From positions 1 through 39,832 of the IMG/VR virus record IMGVR_UViG_3300032116_000516: 39,832 nucleotides of DNA. One strand, given 5' to 3'. Origin of the DNA: a virus. Below are positions 9,601 through 18,177 of this stretch, piece after piece (position 1 is the first letter of the stretch; every line of letters starts with the position of its first letter). The position numbers and the translations under genes are program-made. The notes under the pieces are model-generated. The model had not been told where the DNA came from and made no database searches. It was given only the letters and a program-made list of their open reading frames with translations.

Positions 9601-12083
9601 TTGAGTTGATTTTGAGCTGCCGCCTCGTCTGGCGTTAAAGCAGGTATACCTGGAATGTATATTTCCGATATCTTTATATGATCGCCGGTTATATTTGGCA
9701 CTACCGCAATTTCGGCTTCGGTTCCCTTTACTACTTCTATCTTACCGTAAGAATCTACAGTCACTGCGTCGATTCTATTTAGATAGTATTCGTAATCAAT
9801 TTCAGCAAACTGCCTAAATGCTGGAGTAAGTATTTCACGACCGCCTGGCAGAGTAAATACTGGTGCAAGATTTACACCGGTTGTAGAGCTACTAACGGTT
9901 GGTGCCGTTCCTATTAACGCCGCATTTGTGTAGTTTGCGCCACTCTTTGGATCAACATATGGTCTAAAATCTATACAATCACGCGGATTGAAAGTTTTGC
10001 CGCCACTCGTTTTAAATATCTGAACCTTATTATTAGGAACTCCTGATCCAACGTAGCTATTTACGGTGAAGAAGTATTGTCCTCCAGTATCATTTAATTT
10101 AAATGCTTTCATGCTAACAGTCATTAGGCCAGAAGAAGGAGCGGGTCTTCCTGGTATAAATTCTATGTAAGAGTGATCGTAATAGTTATCTTTTTGGTTT
10201 GTTCTTAATCTAAAGCTGTCAGTCACGTTATTATTTAACGAATCTACAATCGACGATATCTCGTAAACATCTGGGAACCCAAGATTAAACTTTGAAGAAT
10301 CATTTATATCGGTGTTTGCGAAAGTACATTTTACAAAAAGATCCGTAGAAACTTTTGTGAAAGGAGTAGCACTCACGATTCTCTTATTAAAATAAACTGT
10401 AGCGGCCGCCGTTGTGCTGCTAGCAAGTGTTAACACGAGATTACCGCCGGAAATAATTGTGCTAAGCACATTTATCTTAAGATTATTATCGTCTACATAT
10501 AGTATATCATCATTGTCTAAATTGAAATCTTCTCCAATACCAGGAGATAAAATTATAGAAGTTCCTGATTGCCCAGTTAATGATCTAGATGTTCTTACAG
10601 GCAGCGATATATTGCTTGTAGATTTCAAGCTTGTCATGCCGGTGTCAAATATCATAGATGTTTGACTTGCTTGCTGAATTACAGAATTATTCGAAACTCG
10701 TAATTGCCCACTCGTTCCCTGTATTCTTTCAATGTCAGTGATTTTATTTCCACCAGTTAGACGAATATCAAACAGGAACACCTTGTCATTAGTTACGTTG
10801 CGAACTCTAGCAGTTCCAGCTGCAGCGTTTGACGTGTTTCTTAAAGATACTGTTGAGAAGTCTCCTAGAGTTACTTCTCCAGAAGATGCAGTACTAAGAA
10901 GATTTAAGTAACCACCATAATCAAATGATACCGCTTGGTTTGTTCTTTGGTCAATAGCAGTATTTGAAATATCATCTATGTTAAGAATTACTTCTCCTAA
11001 GCTTTCAACACGATAACCCTTTATATATGCTAGGCCGCTGCTAACACTAGCCTTTAGCGCTCCGTCTCTTCTTATAACTTTCGTATTAAAGTCTCTTACT
11101 ATGTAGTCGCCAGATTCTTCATATGTGCGACGTGCCATTTCTTCACCTAGCGCGTTATACTGAGATACGTCTCTAAGAAGAATAGGACTACCGTTCGTAT
11201 AGCGAGTAAGAGTAAAAAATGCAGTGTCGGAGTCGGCTACGTTTGTAGGAAGAACTGTAAGAACTGGTATAAGTTTAAGCCTGTCTGCTCCAGGCGCGTT
11301 TTGGTTCGTCGATCCATTTGCGTTATCAAAAAGAGAAGAGTCTTGGAACGAGTTCACTATGCGTTCTTCAATAGTATATCCAACGGAAACATTGTCTGGG
11401 ATACCAGTGTACTTTGATATTACGACGAGTTGCTCTTCTGCGTATAGAAAGTGACCTTTCTGGAAAAGAATGCCTGGGGCTGATCTTAAACCAAATGAGT
11501 TACCAACTGCGCCGGAAAACGTTGTGACGTTTATTGTCGCTACTTCTTCTTCAGTTCTGTTAATACTAGTTCCAATCTCGACAATGCTTATCTTAAAAAT
11601 TCTAATAAGTTCGCCGGGCTGGAATACTTTATTTCCGGATGATGTTGATGTATAGTTTATATAGAACGTGTTCAAATCTGGGTTTCTCGTTTCAAAGCCA
11701 CGAGAACCGGCTATGACTCTTGCCGTGACTCCAGATACCGCACCTCTGAGTTCGAATGAATTGTCTCGATCGTATTCGGTCGCTCCAATTTCTACGGTGT
11801 CATTAAAGCCAACATAATTAGTTGGATCAAAACCAACTTTATCGGTCACCTTGACGTAGTTTAGGTCTTTCAGCTCAGTAAAGTTACAACCTTTGATGAT
11901 AGATCCTTCTTTAAAGATATTATCACCGAACTGTTCTATCTGATTCTGAAAAATCGTTTGTAGTTGAGTTAGTTCTCTTGCTTGCACAGCAAATGCAGGC
12001 TTGAACAGAATTCTATGAAACTGCTTCGTAAGATCAAAATCATCGAAGTATGGTGCAACGTTAAGGTCTTTATTAATCGGCAT
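6645..12083 (-). CDS. Giant virion structural protein with N-terminal DUF4815 domain (gp9/gp10 position)
   Basis: With 1812 residues this is the largest gene in the window. The first ~80 residues (PYFDDFDLTKQFHRILFKPAFAVQARELTQLQTI) match the DUF4815 start found in virion proteins of cyanophage-like T4 relatives. At about 1215-1245 a proline-rich hinge (PPPPIPDPPSPTPPTRPP) precedes DPIAQTFFVKSGMGLGS, a module common in these proteins. The rest is beta-rich with a jelly-roll look. It follows the gp8-like gene, where T4 has genes 9 and 10, so it probably forms the outer baseplate that anchors fibres. The start is supported by AAGGAAACATAA before the ATG. The specific role is inferred from context. 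Confidence 0.8.
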   Translation of the reverse strand: MPINKDLNVAPYFDDFDLTKQFHRILFKPAFAVQARELTQLQTIFQNQIEQFGDNIFKEGSIIKGCNFTELKDLNYVKVTDKVGFDPTNYVGFNDTVEIGATEYDRDNSFELRGAVSGVTARVIAGSRGFETRNPDLNTFYINYTSTSSGNKVFQPGELIRIFKISIVEIGTSINRTEEEVATINVTTFSGAVGNSFGLRSAPGILFQKGHFLYAEEQLVVISKYTGIPDNVSVGYTIEERIVNSFQDSSLFDNANGSTNQNAPGADRLKLIPVLTVLPTNVADSDTAFFTLTRYTNGSPILLRDVSQYNALGEEMARRTYEESGDYIVRDFNTKVIRRDGALKASVSSGLAYIKGYRVESLGEVILNIDDISNTAIDQRTNQAVSFDYGGYLNLLSTASSGEVTLGDFSTVSLRNTSNAAAGTARVRNVTNDKVFLFDIRLTGGNKITDIERIQGTSGQLRVSNNSVIQQASQTSMIFDTGMTSLKSTSNISLPVRTSRSLTGQSGTSIILSPGIGEDFNLDNDDILYVDDNNLKINVLSTIISGGNLVLTLASSTTAAATVYFNKRIVSATPFTKVSTDLFVKCTFANTDINDSSKFNLGFPDVYEISSIVDSLNNNVTDSFRLRTNQKDNYYDHSYIEFIPGRPAPSSGLMTVSMKAFKLNDTGGQYFFTVNSYVGSGVPNNKVQIFKTSGGKTFNPRDCIDFRPYVDPKSGANYTNAALIGTAPTVSSSTTGVNLAPVFTLPGGREILTPAFRQFAEIDYEYYLNRIDAVTVDSYGKIEVVKGTEAEIAVVPNITGDHIKISEIYIPGIPALTPDEAAAQNQLKYSVKLTPKGTHRYKMKDIENIEKKLDNLGYYVLLSALEADTQNLNITDENGLSRFKNGIVVDPFNDLSIANLENTEFNAALDFTEKSLMPAVKTYPLNLRYNSSSSASLFPSTSDAKVATLQRNTDVAVLSQPYATEFRNCVSNFYSYLGQGILKPEYDSAYDTVTNPVNIDIDLVTPFQQFTDALQEFIPLTSTNSTIIGSTLIDPGRRSVIGRRGTGATWEDRWEDTTRTVSPTGVQVIEQSVGDFVTNFSFNPYMRSRAVRVYMAGLRPNTIHYFFFDKVDVNQYIIPGNRVDNVDTIRRFGSAGDTVTSDENGVVRAIFLLPPKTFFVGDRKLEVVDVDQYESIESSSTSYGEVTYRAYNFSVEKSSLTVSTRTPQSFISETTTDRTSIRRALPPPPIPDPPSPTPPTRPPAVRGRGKDPIAQTFFVKSGMGLGSNSIFVSKLDLFFKRKSVINGVNVEIREVINGYPSYTVLPFSRVHLTPSQVLTSDDASVVTTVTFETPVRLDVEKEYAFVVLPDASDPDYLIFTSKVGGVNLTPGSNQGLPVVQDWGDGVLFTSTNGTAWYSYQDEDIKFALYRHNFNASTGSVTLVNDDHEFISLSSTSGVFNTGEQVYTIESRDGSTSNTVGVTSGNNFITGTNLSATYSSGDYILLNDGVSNKQIFRVNSSNSTVIVADSPASFTDSLDAVPITLGTLVHYNSKYPDFIILEGSTATSTRKFTSSDTIYGFDSEAEATVLSIDDVNFSYLQPSITRTNNSVTRTTLSGTFVDPAVTTNTYTKDTPFNDKTVFTEKGMVVFSKSNDITRAKGLYFTVNMSNGENVTSTPFIDVEMASVLAYQYKITNDPATTSKYISKTVELVESLDAEDMQIYVTAYRPNGTDVRVYIKPQAAEDPSVFETNSWIELELTQGVNQFSSVSNIRDFREFVFTVPNTAKTSGVLTYTNSISTFEGYRRFAIKIELLSEDIFKAPRLLDYRGIALT

Positions 12084-12093
12084 TTATGTTTCC

Positions 12094-13764
12094 TTAAAAC
12101 TCAAGAAGTATTTTGAATCGTTCACTTGACTCTTCTGTTCTAGTAATTGGTTCGAAGCTGCTCATATAGTAAACTTCTCCGGATCTTTGTACATATGGAG
12201 ATAATCTAAAACCAGGGTAATTCACACCGTAATCAATAGGATACGCTGGATTGTTATCGATATTTATCACTAGAACTTCGTTCTGTGGAGATAGCAGAGG
12301 AAGATTAACTTTTAGAGATATATCACTAAAGTCAGTGTTTGCATAAGTACCAATGTCATTAGGAAATGAACCCATGTATTCACACAAGTAAATAAAGTTA
12401 TTCGAAACATTATGAACTTTTCCGCGAAAACGAACTTCGTTATAAAACTCGCTCGTAGTATCTGCCGTTTCAATCTGGGTAACTATTTCGTCTGCAGATA
12501 ACAAATGAGAATCTAGAGCTAGTTCGATTCTGTTATCAAATATACTAGGTTGTATGGTCTTAAATTCTGGATTTTTTACTATCCCAATACTTGCAAATTT
12601 GTTAGTTGAAGAAATGATAGTATTATCAAAATCCGTTATATCTACATAAACTAAAGCATGACGGCAAGAAAGCTCGTCAACCAAGTTTGAAGCATGCCCA
12701 CCAGGTGGCGACAGCACTTGTCTTAAGATTGCTCTTTCGTTCAACGAACCAAAAGCAACCGGATCAAATGCAAACGGATCCGGCACAGTAGCGGTTGCAT
12801 TTGTGTAACCAGAACCTTTATTTAAAACCCTGACTGTTTCTATTGCGCCAAGATTTGAAACATTTGCAATCGCAACTGCGCCAGAACCATCGCCTCTTAT
12901 ATCAATTCGTGGGAGTAGACTATATGAAGAGGTTGTTACCAACACACCATCGTTTGGAACACCTTCATCTAATTTTATCGTTGCTCTTTTGGTTGTAGGA
13001 TTGTATGCATAAGAAGATACTCTGTACGCTCTTGAATTCGGGATATTATTTGTTACATAAAATGTATATCCAGCATAATAGTTTCCAACTGCACTTAAGC
13101 TATTAACAACGGTTTCGCTAATAACTATTTCGCCGGTGACTGAGTTAATCTCGAATATACTCCCTTGGACTTTTTCGTATCCTTTGTTCGTATTGGCGTT
13201 TGTAACAAATATTTGATCTACAGAACTGGTATCAGACACGACTGTATTAGAATTCGCTTCATTTATAATAGGAATGTATCCTAAGTTATTATATTTTTCA
13301 AATTCTATTTCACTTAAGCTGTACATAAATTTCCATACATATCCGTCTGGCATAATATAGATCTGATCTGCCGTAGAAAGACTGTAGTTTGGCGGATTTA
13401 TAGATCTTGCTCCGTAGTTATTAAACAGGCACTTGTATATACGATAGTCGCCAGTTTGATTGTTTTCCGGGTATACTACAGCATAGTACATCTTTTTACT
13501 AATATCAATTGAGTCGTCATATTGGTCGTATGTAGTATCAGAAAGCCATGGATAGTTTCTTATCATATAAAAAACTTCTTCAGAATTAATTCTCTTTCCA
13601 AAAAGAGTATTTTCTAAAAAGTTTAGCTTACTTGTATTTGAATTAATGACAGACGTGTTTGAGGTCTTTGACGCAAAAAGATAGTAACTGTTAAATCCTA
13701 TATCCTCGACAAATAGACGAGTCAAGCCAGATCTATAATTGCTCGTTGCAACTGTTCGTGTCAT
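12094..13764 (-). CDS. 8: Baseplate wedge protein, gp8-like
   Basis: The protein has 556 residues, longer than T4 gp8 (334). The N-terminal third carries the pattern seen in cyanophage-type gp8: FGKRINSEEVFYMIRNYPW, TYDQYDD, then a YRIYKCLFNN block and MPDGYVWKFMYSLS. The gene sits between the gp7-position gene and the DUF4815 gene, as gene 8 does in T4. In T4, gp8 dimerises and stabilises the wedge. The start is supported by AGAGG 6-7 bases before ATG 13764. An AATAAATA late-box variant lies ~40 bases upstream. The glycine-rich GSGYTNATATVPDP stretch near residues 317-330 resembles repeats seen in other phage virion proteins. Confidence 0.75.
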   Translation of the reverse strand: MTRTVATSNYRSGLTRLFVEDIGFNSYYLFASKTSNTSVINSNTSKLNFLENTLFGKRINSEEVFYMIRNYPWLSDTTYDQYDDSIDISKKMYYAVVYPENNQTGDYRIYKCLFNNYGARSINPPNYSLSTADQIYIMPDGYVWKFMYSLSEIEFEKYNNLGYIPIINEANSNTVVSDTSSVDQIFVTNANTNKGYEKVQGSIFEINSVTGEIVISETVVNSLSAVGNYYAGYTFYVTNNIPNSRAYRVSSYAYNPTTKRATIKLDEGVPNDGVLVTTSSYSLLPRIDIRGDGSGAVAIANVSNLGAIETVRVLNKGSGYTNATATVPDPFAFDPVAFGSLNERAILRQVLSPPGGHASNLVDELSCRHALVYVDITDFDNTIISSTNKFASIGIVKNPEFKTIQPSIFDNRIELALDSHLLSADEIVTQIETADTTSEFYNEVRFRGKVHNVSNNFIYLCEYMGSFPNDIGTYANTDFSDISLKVNLPLLSPQNEVLVINIDNNPAYPIDYGVNYPGFRLSPYVQRSGEVYYMSSFEPITRTEESSERFKILLEF

Positions 13765-13803
13765 ATATAACCTCTACTTGGCTTGCGCCCTGCATTTTGC
13801 TTT

Positions 13804-13811
13804 TATTTATT
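13804..13811 (-). promoter_or_regulatory. Possible weak late promoter (AATAAATA)
   Basis: A one-mismatch version of the late box lies in the 51-base gap upstream of the gp8-like gene, with a second identical copy at 13813-13820 reaching into the end of the upstream gene. Spacing to the gp8 ATG (about 40 bases) is right, but the first T of the consensus is lost, so this is only a candidate. Confidence 0.35.
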
Positions 13812-13815
13812 CTAT

Positions 13816-15966
13816 TTATTCTGGCTGGGCTATAGTCGCATTACTAATATTAACGTTTGACTCTACCATCTCTTCAAGATTAAATCGCCCAAATACTTTT
13901 GTTCCCGCGACGTGAGTTACTTGTTTTAGAGGCTCTTCGTATTCTCTTATATCAATCTTGGATTGAATTTCATAAGAATATTCTTGATAGTATCTATTGT
14001 CATGGACTCTCTTTCCTGAGTCGTAATATTTATCAACACCGTCGCCTATTATTGTCTTTGTATAACCGTTTAGGTGCGAATTGACAGAAGACCAGAACCC
14101 GCCAGAAGAACCTTGCCCACTAACAGAAGTTGTTCCCACGGTAGCAACATTCCCGTTTTTATCAATTATTTCTGCGGTTCTATTGTCTCCATAACCATAA
14201 CCAGAATCTATAACAGACACTTTTCGTATTCTACCAACACCAAACGATGTTACCGCATCGATATTTGCGTTAAACCCAGATATTTCGCTTGAAGAAAAAT
14301 CTTGAGAAACAGAAACAACGTTCCAATTTGCCCCGCCAAAGGTTATGTAAGTAGACGCGTTAAACCCAGTATATGAATAAGGTCTTACGGTTAATGTGCT
14401 ATCTTGTATAGCAATAACCTTTCCTCTTATTAAACCTTGGGCTATCTCACTTCCAACATTTAAAGTAGCTGGTATGTTTTCTAGAGTTACTAACTGTTTC
14501 TTCTTTGTAAATAGCGTGACTCGAGTATCATACGCAATTGCAAACACATCGTTCACATAACTGTCACCAGGATTTACGTTATCAAATCTAACAATAGTTC
14601 CTAATTCAACTGGTAATAAGTCAAACGCGGATGATAGCACGGTGTTTATAGTTACAGGATTCGTCCCACCCGACATCGGCTGCGCGGCCGGCGGAGAATT
14701 ATAGTTTGCAGCATTAAGAGAAACTCCTACATAATCACCTATGATATCAAAGATTAAAGAAACGGTTTCTTCATTTGTTATTTCTGCCAAAATTACGTCA
14801 GCAGTGTTTGCTGTGTCCGGGTAAAGCTGTCCAGGAGAAGTATCATTCTTACCAACAATTCTAATCTCAGTACCTGGAGAAAGGGCTGATATATTAACGT
14901 TTACAACTCTATCCACCGTGGAGATAGTGGCGTTGTTTGAAAATTCGTCACCAGCATCCATTTTTACACCAACAGATATATTGTCTTGTCCTATGACTAT
15001 ACCTCTGTTTCCGGCAGTATCTTCCAGTGCTTCAAGTATATTGAATTTTCCGCCGATATTATCTAAGAAGAGTATTTGGTTTGAAACGAGTAGTTTTGTT
15101 GAATCAATAGAATAACCCCATCCACCATCAAGAATGTTGTACTCTATAATACCAGTGAAATTTTCAGATACTTCCGTGACGGTTCCGTACGCGCCAATTC
15201 CATCTGGGACTGTTCTAAATGTAACTAAATCACCTACTTGGTTATTTAACGTTCCTCTGAAGTTAGTATCAACGTCTACGGCTGTTAATGACCCGTTAAT
15301 AATTCCAAAACTAATTGGCACGCCATCTAATTCACAAAATATGTTTTCCAGATTCAAAAAGTCCGCGGTGCTATCATTTATAAAAATGATCGGTATGAAC
15401 GTATTATTGATAAGTATGAAGTTAATCTTATCTACGGTTGCTTTTGTTTTTGAAGCACCGCCAGTAATCTTTTTTCCAATTATATCTATATAAGTGTAAG
15501 TCTTTCCTGGTGCTCGCGGAGAAGAGAATAACCCGTCGTTTGGTACCATCTGTAGATATCTTCCGCTTCTCCATATGGAATCCGACGGCTTAAAGACATC
15601 TCTTGATGGGTTATATACTTTAATAGCTTCATTGTAAAAGAGTCGAAAGAATAATTCTAATCCGTTCTTCGATCCTTTTCTACGATATAAGCCAAGAATG
15701 TTCTTAATTACTATGCGAACAGTATTATCATTAAACGGAAGATCGGAAAGATACTTATTTTTAAAAAATATGACGAACCGATCTAAAGTTGTATCAATAT
15801 CACGATACTCAAATATTCTTCTACTGTTGTAGATGGACTGGTTATCTTCTGTTTCTAAAAATTTATAATATTCTTTTACAAATTGAATTAGCTCAGCTCC
15901 CTCCTCACGATATATCGCCGGAAACTGTCTTTCTATGTGAAAGGATATTAGCTTATCTATTGACAT
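13816..15966 (-). CDS. Large baseplate/tail structural protein in gp7 position
   Basis: The protein has 716 residues. The N-terminal ~130 residues form a helical module with FPAIYREEGAELIQFVKEYYKFLE, RDIDTTLDRFVIFFKNKYL and GLYRRKGSKNGLELFFRLFYNE, a layout I know from baseplate-associated virion proteins of cyanophage-type phages. The rest is beta-rich with DGGWGYSID and DSGYGYGDN turns. The gene lies between gp6 and gp8, exactly where T4 has gene 7, the large wedge protein. Sequence similarity to T4 gp7 itself is not evident to me, so the name is positional. Start and upstream stop share bases (TAATG at 15964-15968), which implies translational coupling with gp6. Confidence 0.7.
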   Translation of the reverse strand: MSIDKLISFHIERQFPAIYREEGAELIQFVKEYYKFLETEDNQSIYNSRRIFEYRDIDTTLDRFVIFFKNKYLSDLPFNDNTVRIVIKNILGLYRRKGSKNGLELFFRLFYNEAIKVYNPSRDVFKPSDSIWRSGRYLQMVPNDGLFSSPRAPGKTYTYIDIIGKKITGGASKTKATVDKINFILINNTFIPIIFINDSTADFLNLENIFCELDGVPISFGIINGSLTAVDVDTNFRGTLNNQVGDLVTFRTVPDGIGAYGTVTEVSENFTGIIEYNILDGGWGYSIDSTKLLVSNQILFLDNIGGKFNILEALEDTAGNRGIVIGQDNISVGVKMDAGDEFSNNATISTVDRVVNVNISALSPGTEIRIVGKNDTSPGQLYPDTANTADVILAEITNEETVSLIFDIIGDYVGVSLNAANYNSPPAAQPMSGGTNPVTINTVLSSAFDLLPVELGTIVRFDNVNPGDSYVNDVFAIAYDTRVTLFTKKKQLVTLENIPATLNVGSEIAQGLIRGKVIAIQDSTLTVRPYSYTGFNASTYITFGGANWNVVSVSQDFSSSEISGFNANIDAVTSFGVGRIRKVSVIDSGYGYGDNRTAEIIDKNGNVATVGTTSVSGQGSSGGFWSSVNSHLNGYTKTIIGDGVDKYYDSGKRVHDNRYYQEYSYEIQSKIDIREYEEPLKQVTHVAGTKVFGRFNLEEMVESNVNISNATIAQPE

Positions 15967-17750
15967 TACTTGGACTCTATGAAATTGATGACAATATCTT
16001 CATCTCTTATCGTAAGGATACGACTCTTAGGGGACTTTACATCCGCAGACACCGAGGCTGCGTATATTTTAATTGCGTTTCCAGAAAAACCTTCTACGAC
16101 AAAGTTCACGAGAGAAACGAGGCCAGTTGAATAATCAACAGTACCAACTGATGGATTTAGTATTTCAGTGTTTATAGAACTAGCACTTACTACTTGCATG
16201 CTACCATCACCGTTATCTTGAAGTTTTGACTTAATTCCCTTATACGTAAACGAAGTACTAACTATAGAGGGTTTAAAGTCTGCGAATCCGGTCGCAGCAC
16301 GATAAGGGTACGGTTTAACTAGGGGCGTATCAAATCTAAACTTTGGATTTAGCGTAAGATTAAGAACCGGTGCGTACTCGATAATCGGGTTTAGACATAG
16401 AGAGTTACTTAAAATACCATCATCAATGTCGTCAATGATTGCGGCAAGCCTTGACAATCTAAGAGTCTCACCAAAATCATCTAAGTTTGTGGAGTTATAA
16501 GATAGTACTCTATTTCTTATGAGAGATTCTAGTTCCTGTGTAGACTTGGTCGTAAACTTCTTTGAATATGTTATGTCGATTATTGTTTCAACATAGAGGA
16601 ATTCTGGGTCAATGAAAATTGGTTCAATCGTAAGAGGACTCTTATCAGAAATATATCTTATGTATTCACTCTTACTCGTATCAGAAAGAATTCCTTCTCC
16701 CTGTAAATTGACTGTGATTGCGACTCTACCGTATTGTGGAGGATCCAACTCGTCTCCGCCGTACACGGAAACTGATTGTATTTCTGGAAACCGCTGTCTT
16801 AATAGGATAGCATAATCGTTTGCTGTCACGGCCCTATCTTGTATTTGAATAGACTTGGGTGCAAAAAACTTAATGCTTTCAAGATTTTCTCTTTCGGCGC
16901 CACCGCTAGCAACTGCAACAGTTGAGACTGTTACGTTTGGCTTAAACGTAGTTGAAAATCTGCTTGCGCCGTTTGCCTCTGTCCCGTTACATGAGCGATA
17001 CTGAACTTTTACGTCAATATCCTTTTTAGGCTGCTCTCCATAGACATCTCTTCCAAAATAAATCGAATAGGTATCATCAAAATTTGCATCTAAGTAAAAT
17101 ACTTTACTAGTTGGAGTTACACCAAATATGTCTGGAGTGTACACGAATTGATTGAGGCCTTCAGTAGCTACTTCATCTACAAACACTTCAATTGAACTAA
17201 TGTCTATATTGTTGTTCGTGAGATTACATCTCAGAAAAGTTTCTTCGTCAAGAAAGAAACCGTCTTTTTCAAACTGCGTAAGAATTTCACCTTCGAATAT
17301 CTCTACGTTTGTTGCAACAAAAGTATTTCCAGTAGTTCTTTTTGCGATGTATGATTGGTTTGTTAAGAACGTGTATGAACTTCCTTGCAACGTAGTCACA
17401 AATTCCGTAAACCTTGGAATAGAAATAGTTTGAGATTGCGTTGTAGAATCAATAATGCTCAGATTTACAACCGCTTTAGCAGATGATCGTGATCTTGGCA
17501 GATAGTTTAGTTCTTTCGCATGAGATACGACTGAGTTCTTAAGAACTGCAGAGTCCAAAAACATCTCGTTAATCGCCATGTTCGTATAAAAGTTATTCAT
17601 ATGGGTATTATACGCTAGAACATCCAAAAGAACGTTCATATTCGAACCCGCAAAGTTGTAATCTTTAAATTGAGTCTGAGTCTTAAGGAATTCTATAAAT
17701 TGATCCTTAACCGCTGCGAAATCGAGCTCATTGATTGGTTTCGTAGCCAT
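15966..17750 (-). CDS. 6: Baseplate wedge protein gp6
   Basis: The protein has 594 residues, close to T4 gp6 (660). Its opening, ELDFAAVKDQFIEFLKTQ, then FAGSNMNVLLDVLAYNTHMN and NEMFLDSAVLKNSVVSHAKELNYLP, is the gp6 signature. The middle has the baseplate-J type block YFGRDVYGEQP...YRSCNGTEANGA and later AVTANDYAILLRQRFPEIQSVSVYGGDE. In T4, gp6 forms the continuous inner ring of the baseplate that transmits the contraction signal. It directly follows gp25 with no gap (its ATG is the base before the gp25 stop), as in T4 where 25 and 6 cooperate in the wedge. Confidence 0.93.
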   Translation of the reverse strand: MATKPINELDFAAVKDQFIEFLKTQTQFKDYNFAGSNMNVLLDVLAYNTHMNNFYTNMAINEMFLDSAVLKNSVVSHAKELNYLPRSRSSAKAVVNLSIIDSTTQSQTISIPRFTEFVTTLQGSSYTFLTNQSYIAKRTTGNTFVATNVEIFEGEILTQFEKDGFFLDEETFLRCNLTNNNIDISSIEVFVDEVATEGLNQFVYTPDIFGVTPTSKVFYLDANFDDTYSIYFGRDVYGEQPKKDIDVKVQYRSCNGTEANGASRFSTTFKPNVTVSTVAVASGGAERENLESIKFFAPKSIQIQDRAVTANDYAILLRQRFPEIQSVSVYGGDELDPPQYGRVAITVNLQGEGILSDTSKSEYIRYISDKSPLTIEPIFIDPEFLYVETIIDITYSKKFTTKSTQELESLIRNRVLSYNSTNLDDFGETLRLSRLAAIIDDIDDGILSNSLCLNPIIEYAPVLNLTLNPKFRFDTPLVKPYPYRAATGFADFKPSIVSTSFTYKGIKSKLQDNGDGSMQVVSASSINTEILNPSVGTVDYSTGLVSLVNFVVEGFSGNAIKIYAASVSADVKSPKSRILTIRDEDIVINFIESK

Positions 17751-18167
17751 TTATCTTGTCCTCTCTAGGAACACCGTTAGTGTGATCGGCTGTTCGACGT
17801 TATTTATGTAAAAATAGATTGCGACTTGAACAGTAGATTCGTCTAACGAAGATTGGACTATTACATCTAATAGAGTCGCTCTCGGTTCATAGATTCTTAC
17901 CGTTTCTTTTACCATCTCTTGAATAATCTTTATCGTGGCCGGCGTATTATTTTCAAAAAGCATAGCACGAATATTACCGCCGACTAGAGGCTGCATTAAC
18001 CTCTCACCTCTATCCGTTAGAATAAGGTTTTTTATTGCTTCCTTTACGGCCTCTTCGTCCCTTTTAATAGCAAGGTCTTCTGAAATTGGATTTTGAGTCA
18101 TGTCTTTATGAAAGTCTGAGAACAGACTAGGCCTACTTCTACCTGGAGAGTTTAATTGTACTACCAC
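17751..18167 (-). CDS. 25: Baseplate wedge protein gp25 (GTG start)
   Basis: The protein has 138 residues, the usual size for the gpW/gp25 family. Typical features are AVKEAIKNLILTDRGERLMQP, LVGGNIRAMLFEN, and VRIYEPRATLLDV near the C-terminus. In T4-like phages gp25 bridges the wedge to the sheath initiator region and seeds sheath polymerisation. The best start is GTG at 18167, preceded by GAGGG about 7 bases away; no ATG lies nearby in frame. It is 10 bases from the upstream peptidase gene and abuts gp6. Confidence 0.93.
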   Translation of the reverse strand: MVVQLNSPGRSRPSLFSDFHKDMTQNPISEDLAIKRDEEAVKEAIKNLILTDRGERLMQPLVGGNIRAMLFENNTPATIKIIQEMVKETVRIYEPRATLLDVIVQSSLDESTVQVAIYFYINNVEQPITLTVFLERTR

Positions 18168-18177
18168 TTATAATCCC